Below are positions 11,301 through 21,912 of a DNA stretch of 64,000 bases, one piece after another; position 1 is the stretch's first letter; each line of letters begins with the position of its first letter. The notes beneath the pieces are model-generated. The model saw nothing but the letters and a program-made list of their open reading frames with translations. It was not told the DNA's origin and did no database searches. Source of the DNA: Rhizomys pruinosus. Its lineage: Eukaryota; Chordata; Mammalia; Rodentia; Spalacidae. The position numbers and the translations under genes were made by a program. The DNA is taken from positions 2,005,545-2,069,544 of the forward strand of contig VZQC01012376.1 in NCBI GenBank assembly GCA_009823505.1, read 5' to 3'.

Positions 11301-13079
11301 GGACAGCCTCTGTGCTCACTCCTTGCTCCAACACAGCAGTCAATAATAATGCCTCACAGATGGGTGCTCCGAGCAATCGGATGTGCCGCACTTAGTGAAA
11401 GCCGGATATTAAATCAACTGTACCATTTGCAGTTCACAACCCTGGTTATCTCTAGAGTGAGCATAAGCTTTTCCCACGGTGCGTGGATGGGCGTCATAAG
11501 CAACAGTGGGTTTTTAGAAAGAACCACGGACTTAGAGAGCTAGCTTCACGGGTTCTCTCTGTTCATGCCCATATACACATGGAGAAATTCTTCGCTTCCA
11601 TGTTCATATGTTCCCAAACTTATGGACATTCTTGAGAAGCTCCAGTCCGGAGAATACAATATAACAGCGAGGCTTTTCCTCAGTCAGTCACACGCTTTTG
11701 GTTCTGCGAGCTTAGACAGAGGGATGAGGACAGCTCTCGTGCCACCTGACCTAATGCACTAATTTCTTCGAAGAGCAATTGTACGCTAACCTCTGTCATG
11801 GCTAGGTTTGGCAGCAGGAGAACAAAGTCGCGAAGCCGTATGAATAAGTATTTGATAAAATTCTATAAGTGCCACAGCCTGCTCTTAGGTGCCCTTAACA
11901 GAGGTGCTAGTTGTTTCTATGCGACAGTAGAGCATAGTGAGGTACTGGTAAAAGTAGAAGAACCAGCAGAGAGGATTACTAGATACTAACAGTAATACCA
12001 CACATTCAACATATTAATGAGATCACACATAACAGAGCATATGACATGAGGAGTTAACATTTAAAGACCTTATATATATACACACCAAAAGAGAAACATG
12101 GAGGACGACCACACTCACCATCTCCAGAGGGAAGTTGTACTGGCACAGTGGAACAGCTGTCCAGGTCTACTCAACAGCTCCTGCCAGATTCGCACTTCTG
12201 GCATTCAACATCATCTGGCTCTACTATGCCATTAAGTTTATTGGGAAAGGAGGAATGAGAGAGGACCGTCTCATCGACGCGCTACCTGGCAACCTTCTTT
12301 CTTGTGAAACCACGATGCTGTCGGCCTCACGAGCCACGAGGACCAATCTATCATACGAGAACATGCCTATATTCAGCCGAGTCCAATATACGCATTGTGC
12401 CATAATACCCGAGCTACCAGGCCTCGTGATATCGACTAGTCTCCCTTGTAAATCTTTTCTGCATGTTGCATGTCGTTCGCCAATTCACTGCACATAAATA
12501 CAAACTAGTGTCTTCCTTTCCTTTCGAACTCGCATTAACTAGAATCAAGGCGGACGATCCGCGGTTGATGGAAAGACTTCTGTCCTTTATCTGAGAAAAC
12601 ATTCTTTGCTTGTCTCCCTGTGGTCACTTAAAATTGACATTTGTATATATTCTGGCCTCACAGTCTAATGTGCCTTATACCAATAAGTTCAAGATACCAT
12701 GGTATGCACTAATTTTTCAAGGTAAAACCACTGTGGCTTACTCTTACAGGAAAAGAGGAGAGTATCCAGCTTCCTTTGATCCAGGCTTCAAAGGATTTAC
12801 AACTAATGACGATGCCGAGACGGCTGGCATCCACGTCTCGTGAATCTGTTGCACCTCCTAACAGTGTGGAACCAGCGGGATTACACGCAACACGCACGGG
12901 TGCAATAGGGGCCTAAATGGACTCGGCTTGGGAAAGACAATAGCTAGGCATTTCATCGGCTCACGTACAAATTCATCTCTGTATCTCTGCCCTTGGTTGG
13001 TACACTATTTGTGCTGACACAGGAAGAGACCGTATATTTGGAGATATCACTTGTATGTTAGGTCCAGAATGATAGAGGG
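8331..13079. other. Noisy, structure-poor gap-fill-like sequence
   Basis: Within 8,360-8,600 a plus-strand B2/B3 SINE is still recognisable, but with scattered single-base insertions such as 'gatttgctcgggtgg'. About 8,830-9,520 is a broken pyrimidine-rich tract. From 9.5 to 13.0 kb I see no SINE, microsatellite or gene, and CpG, TCG and CGA are far more frequent than in any flank outside the CpG island. Many short frames occur, as expected of near-random sequence. Best read as uncorrected long-read sequence placed in a gap; foreign DNA is a weaker alternative. Confidence 0.75.
8362..8605 (+). repeat. B2/B3-group SINE read with many small errors
   Basis: 'ggctggagagat', 'gaagagcacctcgtgctgct', 'aggtggtggttaacagccat' and 'ttctgggggatgtgacatcc' follow the SINE order, but extra bases are sprinkled throughout, unlike the decay of neighbouring SINEs, which is mostly substitutions. 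Confidence 0.75.
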
Positions 13080-15423
13080 TTTTATGGTTGCTGGAGGCAG
13101 GGTTGCTTGGGAGCCTGATTGTTAAGATCCATACCGTGTCCTTTTGCTCAACTTGAGAGTTTTAATTATGGTGGCACGTGCGTTCCGCATGGACTAAGAA
13201 TTGACGGGGCGGGAGGCGGAAGCGATAGATCAAATCTGTCCCAGGGGAGGTGCTCCCTTCCCTGGGTGAAAAAGGCTAAAAAGTTAACAGGTCCATATTG
13301 CCCATTTATTCGTTGATACAAATGGTTTTGGGTTTCGGTTAAATTCCCATATGTGAATGTGTCGGTTATTTAAACTGTTATCCCTTTATCTATTTGCGCT
13401 CCTATTGCAGTTTTATCTACCACCAATAAGCCTTCTATTAATTGACTTTATGTGTTCTGTGAAAACACAGAACTTGTGTCATCACCTCAGGAGCAGTTAG
13501 AAAGGGTTCTAAAATCTTTTTCATGCGGTGTGCCCTGCAAACTTTTTTCGCACAAGCATCGGGATAAGTGTTGGTTTGCTCCTGTTCTCTGTTCTTTGAA
13601 TTGCTGTTCAACTTTCTCTGCAGAAGGGCTAGGTTTTGACCCGGCTGTTTCTTTGTCCGTTTTTATGTCACGGAAGTTTTTTCTCTCTCCTTCACTATAA
13701 TTGACATTTTTTGGCGCTGAGGAGGGTTTACGGGAGAGTATGGCTCTTTCAAGAAAGTGGCTTTTATCAGTTGAGAAGAGCTGTCTTTCCTCTGTCTAGT
13801 CAAGACAAAAGCTGTGACTGACGAGGGAAAGCCCTGTTTATAGATCCCAGGACTAGGATGTCTTGCCATGGAGATGACTATGTGGTTGCAAAAACATAAG
13901 GAAGGCGGTTGATATCTGCTGGAGGTGCTATTGGGAAGGCTAAACCAAGAGACGGAATGCTCTATCCGGTTCTGTAATTTACACTGTTGCTATGCTTAGA
14001 TATATGATCCCACCTCGCCGTTGACTTAAGATATACAGGGAAAAATCAGCACTGAGTGATTATTGATTTATCGCCCTACTTCAGTGCAGAACAAATGCTT
14101 CAGATATAGATTGGACACAGGAATGCACATGTCCTATGAGAAGCAGAACTTGCTACATGTCGATAATACCTCTTTGAACATTTTATTTTTCAGTATAGTA
14201 TATAGTGGGCATCCCTCAGTTTCTGTGGGGGATTAGGACATAGCACCTTAAACATACCAGTATCTAAAGGTGCTCATGTCCCTCGTATAAAATTGACAGA
14301 GTATTTGTAGAACATACAACTGTCCTCTTGTGTGTTTTACAGTACCTTGACTTATGACACAATACTACTTTGCTAAATTATGCTACAGAGTTGAAACCCT
14401 ATCTCAACAAAATGAAACAACATAAAATTTGGTAGCAGCTATTAAAAGGCTTAGGTCTTGGAATGGCATTAATGACTATAATCCCAGTATTTTTAATGGT
14501 TATGCGTGTCCGTAAGGCAGGGAAGGAATTCAAAGGGCTAGATTTAGCTCTATAATATGTGGTTATAGATAGGGCAACCTTGGCTACTATGAGTATCCTC
14601 GTCTCAAAAACAAATAAAATGAACAAATATAAAAAAATAAAGTTAAAATTTCTAATAATGGGAAAAATCCTGATTTTGGTTATTTTTTTGCCATTGTAGA
14701 TACAATATTTTTTTAAGATTTTTGTTACGTTATATGGTCCCATTCGTCTTTTTCTCTCTTGTTGGTAAGGGAATGGGATACGCCTAAGGAGGGTGTCTGT
14801 AGGAAAACGGTGAACTGAGCTTAGGTATATAGATCTTTGGCTCTAGTTGGATTACTAGCTACTTGCTAACTTGGGGGGCTATGTTGAGTTATTTCTTGTA
14901 AGGTTTCTCACTTTTGTATGTGAGGATGTTTGAGACAGTCTCACTCTAACGCGCAGCTGGCCCACTCAATATGTGTGGTCTGTAACCTTCTGTTTGAGTC
15001 CCCTGGAAGTGTTGGAATTACATCTAAGTGTTAGTATCCTTGGCTTAAGCGTCAGTTTCTTTACAGAGTTGTAGCAGGTGTATTTGTATGTACAATGTAG
15101 CTTCAAGGGAACGTGGACTAGATTACATGGCTAACACAGTCACATTGTTTCAATTCATATAATTGACCAGGCGTGCAATAACAGTTGTGAAGATGTATCT
15201 GCCTCTTCGAGGTATGATGAGACCCATGCCACGATGATGAATGAGTTGGGATCACGTGGCAACGCAACAGAAGTTTGGGAGGGGCAGAGAAGGCACATTC
15301 AGAGGCAGAGGTTTATGCTGAATTTTGTTTCTCGCAAGTCAGAGCAGGCTCACTGGTGGAGTTCTAATGAAAAGGTGTGTTTGTGGTGGTGTTGGGGAGC
15401 TCGAAGGGGTTGTTGACAAATCT

Positions 15424-15426
<3 letters not shown>
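13080..15426 (+). repeat. Degraded direct duplicate of 6,550-8,329
   Basis: Same landmark order as the left copy, but 2,347 bp against 1,780 bp. The excess is many 1-10 base insertions spread along the length. Patches are identical, notably 217 bp at 14,210-14,426 matching 7,252-7,468. The segment ends at the same 'ctagc' plus A-run as the left copy. The mix of exact islands and insertion-rich stretches suits partially polished long-read sequence better than an evolved duplication. Confidence 0.88.

Positions 15427-15454
<28 letters not shown>
15427..15454 (+). repeat. A28 homopolymer at assembly joint
   Basis: 28 consecutive A after 'atctagc'. Clean, rodent-like sequence restarts immediately after. 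The left copy ends in the same A-run, cut short by the n at 8,330. Confidence 0.9.
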
Positions 15455-15814
15455 GATGATATTAGGGCCTAGGTTGGAGAGTCCAGGCCTGAAGGCAGAG
15501 GTTGTTCCCAGACAGGGAATCTACCTGCAGAAAGCCAAGTGCATCATTAGGGTCAAGAAGAAGGTAATGGAAGAAATACAGCTGGTGGCAGTCAAAAGAC
15601 TCAGCGCATGTCCAGGCTGCATTTAGGGCAAACTCAGGCCTTGTGTCTGCAGTGAGAGCCTTGGTGATGGATAATTCTGAGTGTGAACCGAACAGGATCT
15701 AGAATCAATCAGGAGACAAACCATGAGATTAACTGAGATGGGAGGGCACACCCTGAATGTAGTGACAGGAGTCCTGGACTGAATACAAAAGAGAAAGTGG
15801 GCTGAGCACCAACG
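15455..15814. other. Unique sequence
   Basis: No gene or repeat recognised. Confidence 0.45.
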
Positions 15815-15985
15815 TTCACCCTCTGCTTCCTGACTGCAGATGCAATGTGACCTGCTGCCTCACAATCTGTCACTCTGCCTTTCCTACCATGATGGGCTGT
15901 GTCCCTGAACTGTAAATCCAAATGAACCCAGCTTTCTTTTAGTTGTTTTTGTCTGATAAACAAGGAGACAAGTAAGTAATATAAC
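15815..15985 (+). repeat. 3' part of a MaLR/URR-like interspersed repeat
   Basis: 'accatgatgggctgtgtcc', 'tgaactgtaaatccaaatg' and 'ttgtctgataaacaaggaga' resemble the 3' half of the elements at 45,366 and 63,255. Family name uncertain. Confidence 0.5.
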
Positions 15986-16534
15986 CTGTAACTGTAGGAT
16001 GAGGAAGGAAGGGACTTACCAAAGTCATCTCCCCCCTCCCCAATTCACATTAACATTATTGTTCTATTTCATCTCTTACCCATCCAGATTTTAACCAAAC
16101 TTTTAGCATCATCAGAAGAAATGACAAATTTACTGTGTTGCTGTCATTGTTGTGCTGAAAGCAGTCAGGATAACTAAACACACAGTTGTTCATGGACTGC
16201 TTCTACATCGTATTGTTTAATTTGGGCTGCTCTTGATTTTCTAGACAAAGATGGAAACATATTGAAATCTGTACACAGTGACCGGGGAACCACTCACATC
16301 CTGGGAAGTCCTATGATGTCATCAACAGCTTGGGATCATTGTGAAATGTCAGTGTAACCACACAGATGTTTATGATTGTGAAAGCCAGAGCAACTTTTAG
16401 TATAAATAGCTGGTGCAGCCACACTGGCTAAACATACCTCTTGTGTTTTGAATTTTGAAATAGTGATAATGGATCATACACAGATGAGAGGATTTTGTGA
16501 CAAATCTTATTCACACTAGAGGATTTTCAAAAAG
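15986..16534. other. Unique sequence
   Basis: Nothing recognised; ordinary composition. Confidence 0.45.
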
Positions 16535-16760
16535 GCTTTATTTTAAAAATTATATGTATGTGCCATGTGTCTCTCTGTGTGCGTGTGCATGTGAGTACAG
16601 GTGCCCTCAGAAGTCAGAAATGATGTCAGTTACCCTGGAGCTGGAGTACAGGTGGTTATGAGGGCCTGGAAGTGGGTGCTGGGAACCAAACACGGGGCCT
16701 CTAGAAGAATAGTATGCGCCATGCGCTCGCCAGTGCTGAGCCGTGTCTCTGGCCTCTCAC
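16535..16760 (-). repeat. B2/B3-group SINE, diverged
   Basis: 'gtgccctcagaagtcagaaa', 'aagtgggtgctgggaacc', then a decayed 'gctgagccgtgtctctggcc' in antisense order. Confidence 0.75.
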
Positions 16761-17200
16761 CTGCAGGATTTTATGCGATAGCATCCCCTCCCCTTTAGAA
16801 GCTCTGTGAAATCTGAAGTGTCTCACTTTCTGTCTTTCCTTTGCATTTCCTCTACAGAAGCTTCTCTTTTCATGAACTCTAACGTTCTTTGGAATCTTAG
16901 CTTTCTTCTTCACGGTGTTCTCTAGAACATCTTTTCACTCATTATCGTTTGGTATTCTGTATGTGGAGGCTTCCCCTTTCTCACCCTCCCTCCCTCTCTC
17001 CCTAACTTTGGCCTTTCCTGAACTGGAGATGTCAATTGTGACTAATACCCAGATCTCTCCTCTGGAACACATATAGATACTGGAAAGCTTTGGTCTTTTT
17101 TTTCCACATTGATTTTCCCTTTGGCTTGAGCCAATCATACTATACCTTCCTGTTCCCTCCTAGCAGGTGGTATTTTTTTTTTTTTTTATTTACTTAGAAA
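16761..17200. other. Unique sequence with a T-run
   Basis: Oligo-T at 17,172-17,187, otherwise nothing recognised. Confidence 0.45.
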
Positions 17201-17204
17201 ATTT

Positions 17205-17332
17205 AAACATTTGGGAGGCAGAGGCAGGCAGATCTCGGTGAGTTCAAGGCCAGCCTGGTCTGCATAGTGAGTTCCAGGACAGCTGGGGCTACAGGGAGAC
17301 CCTGTCTCAAAAAAACAAAAAATCAAAAAAAC
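17205..17332 (+). mobile_element. 5'-truncated B1 SINE
   Basis: Starts inside the element at 'tttgggaggcagaggcagg' and reads on to 'gaccctgtctc' and an A-rich tail. The 'gccgggcg' head is missing. Confidence 0.9.
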
Positions 17333-17337
17333 TTGAA

Positions 17338-17540
17338 ATTTGGATGGAAAGTCAGTTCAGTGGTTAAAAGTACTGGCTGCTCTGGCAGAGGCCCCAACAT
17401 GGTGGCTAACAACCATCTGTAACTCCAGTTTCAGGGAAATCTGATGCCCTCTTCTGACCTCCATGGACATTGTATGACATGGATGTACTTACATAGATGC
17501 AGGCAATACATTCATGCACATAAAATAAAAAAATTAAAAA
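17338..17540 (+). repeat. B2/B3-group SINE
   Basis: 'cagtggttaaaagtactggc', 'aacatggtggctaacaacc', 'gccctcttctgacctcc', tail 'ataaaataaaaaa'. A deletion removes part of the B-box region. Confidence 0.88.
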
Positions 17541-17544
17541 TTTA

Positions 17545-17742
17545 AATGATGTGTACATCTATGTGTGGGTATGTTCACATGAGCAGGTGGTCAGGGAGGC
17601 CAGGGGTGTAAAATTCCCGTGGAGGAGGTTACAAGTAGTTATGAGTGGGCCCCATGTGGGTGCTGGGAACAGAACCTGGGTCCTCTGCAAGAGCAATGTG
17701 CACTCTTAACTGCTGAGCCATCTATCTCTCCAGTACCAGATG
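17545..17742 (-). repeat. B2/B3-group SINE, tail-to-tail with the previous one
   Basis: Antisense body: 'caggtggtcagggaggccag', 'catgtgggtgctgggaac', 'cctctgcaagagcaatgtg', 'gctgagccatctatctctcc'. It lies head-on to the plus-strand copy at 17,338. Confidence 0.88.
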
Positions 17743-17831
17743 GTCGTGGCATTTTGAACTTCTTTGTAAGGCTTCATGGAGATGGGCTTCAATCAAAGTA
17801 GGGTTCTCCCAGCAATAAAGAAAGCCGATAA

Positions 17832-18085
17832 AGGGGCTGGAGAGATAGCCTAGTGGTTAAGAGCACCGACTGCTCTTGCAGAGGACCCGGGTTTGATCCC
17901 CAGCACCCACATGGTGGCTAAGAACCGTCTGTAACTCCAATTCCAGGAGAACTCCAGTTCCAGGGGAATCCGACACCCCCTTCTGACCTCCGCGGCATTG
18001 CACTACATGAGTGCACAGACCCACATGCAGACAGTACATTCATACACATACCAAAAAAACAAATAAAAAAATTAAAAAAAGAAAG
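17832..18085 (+). mobile_element. Young B2-like SINE, duplicated-core subfamily
   Basis: Starts 'ggggctggagagatagcc'. The core carries two tandem units, 'actccaattccaggag' and 'aactccagttccagggg'. The tail is A-rich. The only plus-strand member of this subfamily in the window. Confidence 0.92.
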
Positions 18086-19282
18086 CTGATAAAAATAGGT
18101 AACAGTGTTTACTTGTATACACATCTCTGCATTCCACGAAATTCATATAATAAATCTTCATCTGGCATACACAATTTAGAATCAGGTCAATTCTAGATGC
18201 CGCGTAGCTTTTTCCCTCTCATGTTCTGGTCACATTAGGCCCTTATTTTTAGTACCTGTCAGTCCCTTCCCGGCTCATGGTCATGTATCTCTTCTTGGGG
18301 ACTACCTCCCTGCTTTATCTATCAACATCCTACTCATCTTGCACTATCTTTCAAAAGCCGGCCCGGCCCTGGCAGGACACTTTCCAACTACGGGTAACTT
18401 CTGGACCCGTCTTGTCTTTCGCTCTTCCTCTCCTTTGAACTCTTAAATACTAGCTTCAGTACTTTCTACCAGATGTTAGCTTCCTTGATAAGGCTGTGCT
18501 GAGTCACTTGTGTTGTTCCCACAGTGCCTGGCACACAGTAAGTGCCTCAGTTGCTGCGGGTGAATGAGTGATGATTTGACTAAAGCATTTCCTGGTTGTG
18601 GTGAACAGACCAGCCAAGCTTGTCTCCTGAAGCCAGGGAAGCAATGTGGGGGCCTCAGGTTTGAAGGCACAGTCTCTCCTGGCTCCCCATGTGTGTGGCT
18701 AGATAGGATAAATCCTCTCAGCAGGGCTGAGATAAACAGGAAATGGAACGCCCTGGGCTGACACTGGCGAAGCCTCTTCTAGAGCATCATCTTTGCCTTT
18801 CTGTCTTTCATTTAGGGATGGAACGCCTCTCGTTGCTTTTCTTTCTTTGGGAGGTTATTCTGAATGTGTTTGTCCTTTCCTTCTCCAAGCTTCTTTCTCT
18901 GTTCAGTACCAATGTTTTCTACTCTAAGTCTTCCAATATCTTGGAGCACACCTCTATGCATCCTGTTTCTTCCTATCAGTCATAAAGATTCTTGAAATAA
19001 CGTGTGTCAGTGAACACACTCTTTTATTGGTGGAGAGCTGCTCTAGTGTAAATTCAGACCAGCAGAAGGGTGCAGAGTGAGGTTTGAGAGCAGGGCAGGG
19101 CTTTAGAGATGTTGATCTAAATAATAAACAATCTATTCCAAGTCACGATAATGGTTCAAAAGTCAGTAATAATTTAAAACAGGCCCATCCATCAGTTAAA
19201 AAAAAAATAGTGCTAGAGTGAAAGTTATGGGATTCCTTCTGTAGTCTAAGTAGACCTGAATTATCAGTAAGAAAATATTTGA
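18086..19282. other. Unique DNA with an L2/MIR relic
   Basis: Near 18,500-18,575 the words 'cagtgcctggcacacagtaa' and 'gtgcctcagttgctg' followed by 'tgaatgagtgatg' mark an old L2/MIR 3' end. The rest is unique, without a supported exon. Confidence 0.5.
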
Positions 19283-19284
19283 AA

Positions 19285-19490
19285 AGGAGGGATGGCGAGA
19301 TGGTTCAGCCAGGGGATGGTGCCTGCCACTAAGCCTGATGACTTGGGTGTGACTCCTTGGACCAAAATGGTGGAAGGATAAAAGGGATTCCTGCAGGTTG
19401 TCCCCTGACCTCCACATGCACGTTGTGGCATGTGTGAACTCCCTCCCCCTCCCACAACCAATACCATGCAATAAAAAATTTAAAGGAAAA
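19285..19490 (+). repeat. tRNA-related SINE (B2/B4 group)
   Basis: 'ggatggcgagatggttcagc', 'gcctgatgacttgggtgtga', 'gttgtcccctgacctccaca' and 'aataaaaaa' at the end. Confidence 0.7.
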
Positions 19491-19800
19491 GAGAAAGAAT
19501 GAGTGTCATAAGTAGAGGCCCAGGGGAGCTAGGTCTCCACGTTGGTAATGAATGCAAATGAGGTGGCCAGGGAAGACTCTGTTTTGAGCAGCCCTGTGCT
19601 TGCATATTTGGAGTTATGTCCCAGGGATGCAGGCAGAGGTGGACTGTTCTCTGCTGGTTGCTTCAGTCCTCTTCTGGTTCCGAAGGCCCTTTGCACCCCT
19701 TTCATGTTCTCCTCTAGCTAGAGTGGGAGGGGCGTGTAGTACAGAGAGGCAGGACAGAAGAGTCACACTGTGAGGCTTGGGGCTGCTAGGTGGCTTTTCC
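19491..19800. other. Unique sequence
   Basis: Moderately GC-rich, no gene recognised. It precedes the G-rich minisatellite. Confidence 0.45.
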
Positions 19801-19804
19801 ATCG

Positions 19805-20008
19805 TGGAGGGGGGTGGAGGGGAGTGGAGGGGGTTGGGGGGTAGAGGGGTGTGGAGGGGAATGGAGGGGGTGAAGGGGGTGGAGAGGGGTAGAGGGAGGT
19901 GGAGGGGAGTGGAGGGGAATGGAAGGGGTGAAGGGGTGGAGGGGTAGAGGGGTGGAGGGGGTGGAGGGGGTAAGGGGGTGGAGGGGGTAGAGGGGGTGGA
20001 GGGGGTGT
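19805..20008 (+). repeat. G-rich minisatellite
   Basis: About 200 bp of variable 'ggaggggt' and 'ggagggggt' units, almost pure purine plus T, with dozens of runs of four or more G on the + strand. The Pro/Ser/Leu frames on the minus strand are translations of this repeat. Confidence 0.95.
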
Positions 20009-20211
20009 CCCAGATACACTGCTGGGAGTGTCGCACTAGAGGAGGCTTCTGCCTGTCTTATGGAGAAGAGAGCTTGAGAGTGGCGCAATGTGAGAGGCAC
20101 ATTTTCTCCTTTCAGATCTTCTTCTGCATTGATCTAGAGAGAAAAAAAGCACAAATAATGACAGTGTAAATGTGAAAACACCGAAACAGATAATTAACTT
20201 TTTTTGTTGTT

Positions 20212-20290
20212 TTTCTTTTCTATGATACTGGGGCTCAAACCTAGGGCCTTGCACTCCCTAGGCAAAATTCTACCTCTCAGCTACCTCCCC
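20212..20290 (-). repeat. ID-type SINE
   Basis: 'gatactggggctcaaacct', 'agggccttgcactccctagg' and 'acctctcagctacctcccc' match the antisense of an ID element. Confidence 0.75.
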
Positions 20291-20671
20291 CCTCACTTTT
20301 TTCTTAGGTGAGGGTCTCACTGTGCAACTCGGTCTAATTTTGAACTTGCTAGACAGCCTTGCTAGATAATGTGTGCTGGGCTACATAGTGAGAGTGTCTC
20401 AAAAAACCCCTACACAAACCAAATTAAATATGATAAGCACTCATAACTGTAAAAGTTTGACACCATGCCTTCTCTTTTTTATAAAACTTTATGTGTATTT
20501 TGTTATTGTTTCTACATCGCCGTTACCGTATTCACTTATCTTTAGTAAATCCTTTGAAAATCAAATAATTTAATTTCTGAATCATGTTTATGAAAGATGC
20601 TTAACTATAGAACAATGCAAGTGCAAGCTAAGACCTAATTAGAAATTTTTTTTTTGCAGTGTCTTAAAAAC

Positions 20672-20802
20672 TTTCAGTCAGGTGAGGCACATTCTTACAT
20701 CTCCTAATCCTAGCACTCAGGTGGCAGAGGCAGGAGGATCTTGAGTTCAAGGCCAACCTGGGCTACATGGCAAGACTATCCATTAAAATAAAACATCTTA
20801 AA
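20672..20802 (+). repeat. B1-type SINE, diverged
   Basis: 'taatcctagcactcaggtgg', 'ggcaggaggatcttgagttc', 'aaggccaacctgggctacat'. Confidence 0.8.
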
Positions 20803-20814
20803 AAAAGTTTGGGG

Positions 20815-21032
20815 GGCCTGGAAAGATGGCTTAGCAGTTAAGAGCACTGACTGCTCTTGCAGAGGACCTGGGTTGGATTCCCAGTGTCCACATGGTGGCT
20901 AAAAACTGTCCATAACTCCACTTCCAGGGAATCTGACACCGTCTTCTGACCTCCGTGGGCATCACACAACACTGCTGTACTTACACATATGCGGGCAATA
21001 CACTCACATAAATAAAAATAATTTTTTTTAAA
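20815..21032 (+). repeat. B2/B3-group SINE
   Basis: 'gggcctggaaagatggctta', 'aagagcactgactgctcttg', 'cgtcttctgacctccgtggg', tail 'ataaataaaaataa'. Confidence 0.92.
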
Positions 21033-21044
21033 GTTTTACTTTTT

Positions 21045-21200
21045 TGTCCAGTGCTGGGCTCAGTGTCCCCTGCCTACAATCCCAGCACTCGGGAGGCTGA
21101 GGCTGGAGGGTTTAGGGGTTCAAAGTCATCCTCAGCATCTCAAGTTTGAGTTCAGCCAGGGTTCATGAGACCCTATCTCTAAACAACACAACAAAACCAC
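21045..21200 (+). repeat. B1-type SINE, diverged
   Basis: 'acaatcccagcactcggga', 'aggctgaggctggagggttt', 'gagaccctatctctaaac'. Confidence 0.75.
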
Positions 21201-21486
21201 ATCTAGGCTTAGTGTTCCTCCTGGGCATTCTTCTCTGGGCTCGTGAAGTCCGTGGGATCCCCTCTTTGTGCACATTTTTCTGCCCCGTAGAGCTGAGGGG
21301 CAGAGCTGAGGGGGCTGTTGTCTCCCTTCACATGACATCTCTCCTGATGATGGAGACAAAGTGTGACTGTGACAGAGCTCTGTGAGAATAGCTCCTGAGT
21401 AGAAAATCCAACCTCCTTTCTCCCTTGCTGTTCACCCAGGAAAATGTTTCTTTTCTAAATGACACTGTTACTTGGTTTCATAGTGT
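21201..21486. other. Unique sequence
   Basis: Nothing recognised. Confidence 0.4.
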
Positions 21487-21912
21487 GACAATAGCTTTAG
21501 TGTCAACTTGACATGCCTGGGTTGAGGGAGCCTCAACTGGGGAATTGGCTCCATTGGACTGGCCTGTGGCCATGTCTGTGGAGTGTTGTCTTGATTGTTG
21601 AGTTATGTGGGAGGGCCCAGCCCACTGTGGGTGGTGCCACCCCAGGCAGGTTGTTATGTACAGTAGAAGAAAGCAGGTTGGGCATGGGCCAGGGGAGCAA
21701 GCCAGTAAGCAGCATTCCTCCATGGTCTGTGCTTCAGCTCCTGCTCCAGGTTCCTGTCCTGAGTTCCTATGGTGGGCTCCCTCACTGATGAACTGTGACC
21801 CAGGAGATGAGCCAAATGGACCCAGGAGATGAGTCAAATGGACCCTTTCCTCCCCAAGTTGGAATTGGTTGGAGTGTTTTGTCACAGCCATAGAAAGGAA
21901 ACTAGAACACAT
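21487..21912 (+). mobile_element. URR1/RCHARR-like rodent DNA element
   Basis: 'agtgtcaacttgacatgcc', 'gggagggcccagcccactgt', 'gcaagccagtaagcagcatt' and a terminal 'gtcacagccatagaaaggaa' follow the common rodent non-autonomous hAT-type element. The reverse complement of its right end matches the starts of the elements at 33,218 and 46,465, as expected for an inverted terminal motif. The 144-codon minus frame here is not a gene. The family name is from memory. Confidence 0.6.

Noticed and set aside
11196..12497. Several 60-120 codon frames in the noisy block
   Set aside because: Expected from near-random sequence; no motif, no codon pattern, and the block itself is probably an artefact.
8600..13079. 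Idea that the CpG-rich block is a bacterial, phage or viral insertion
   Set aside because: No long frames, no operon-like layout, no repeats at its borders, and the noisy SINE at its left plus the noisy flank copy at its right point to read error. Kept only as a testable alternative.
6550..15426. Idea of a genuine 7-kb segmental duplication
   Set aside because: Difference pattern is insertion-heavy with exact islands, and the second copy ends at the same A-run as the first; real duplications diverge mainly by scattered substitutions.
19614..20100. Minus-strand frames of 104-140 codons rich in Pro, Ser, Thr and Leu
   Set aside because: They are translations of the G-rich minisatellite and have no independent coding evidence.
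21478..21912. 144-codon minus-strand frame
   Set aside because: Fully inside the URR1/RCHARR-like repeat.
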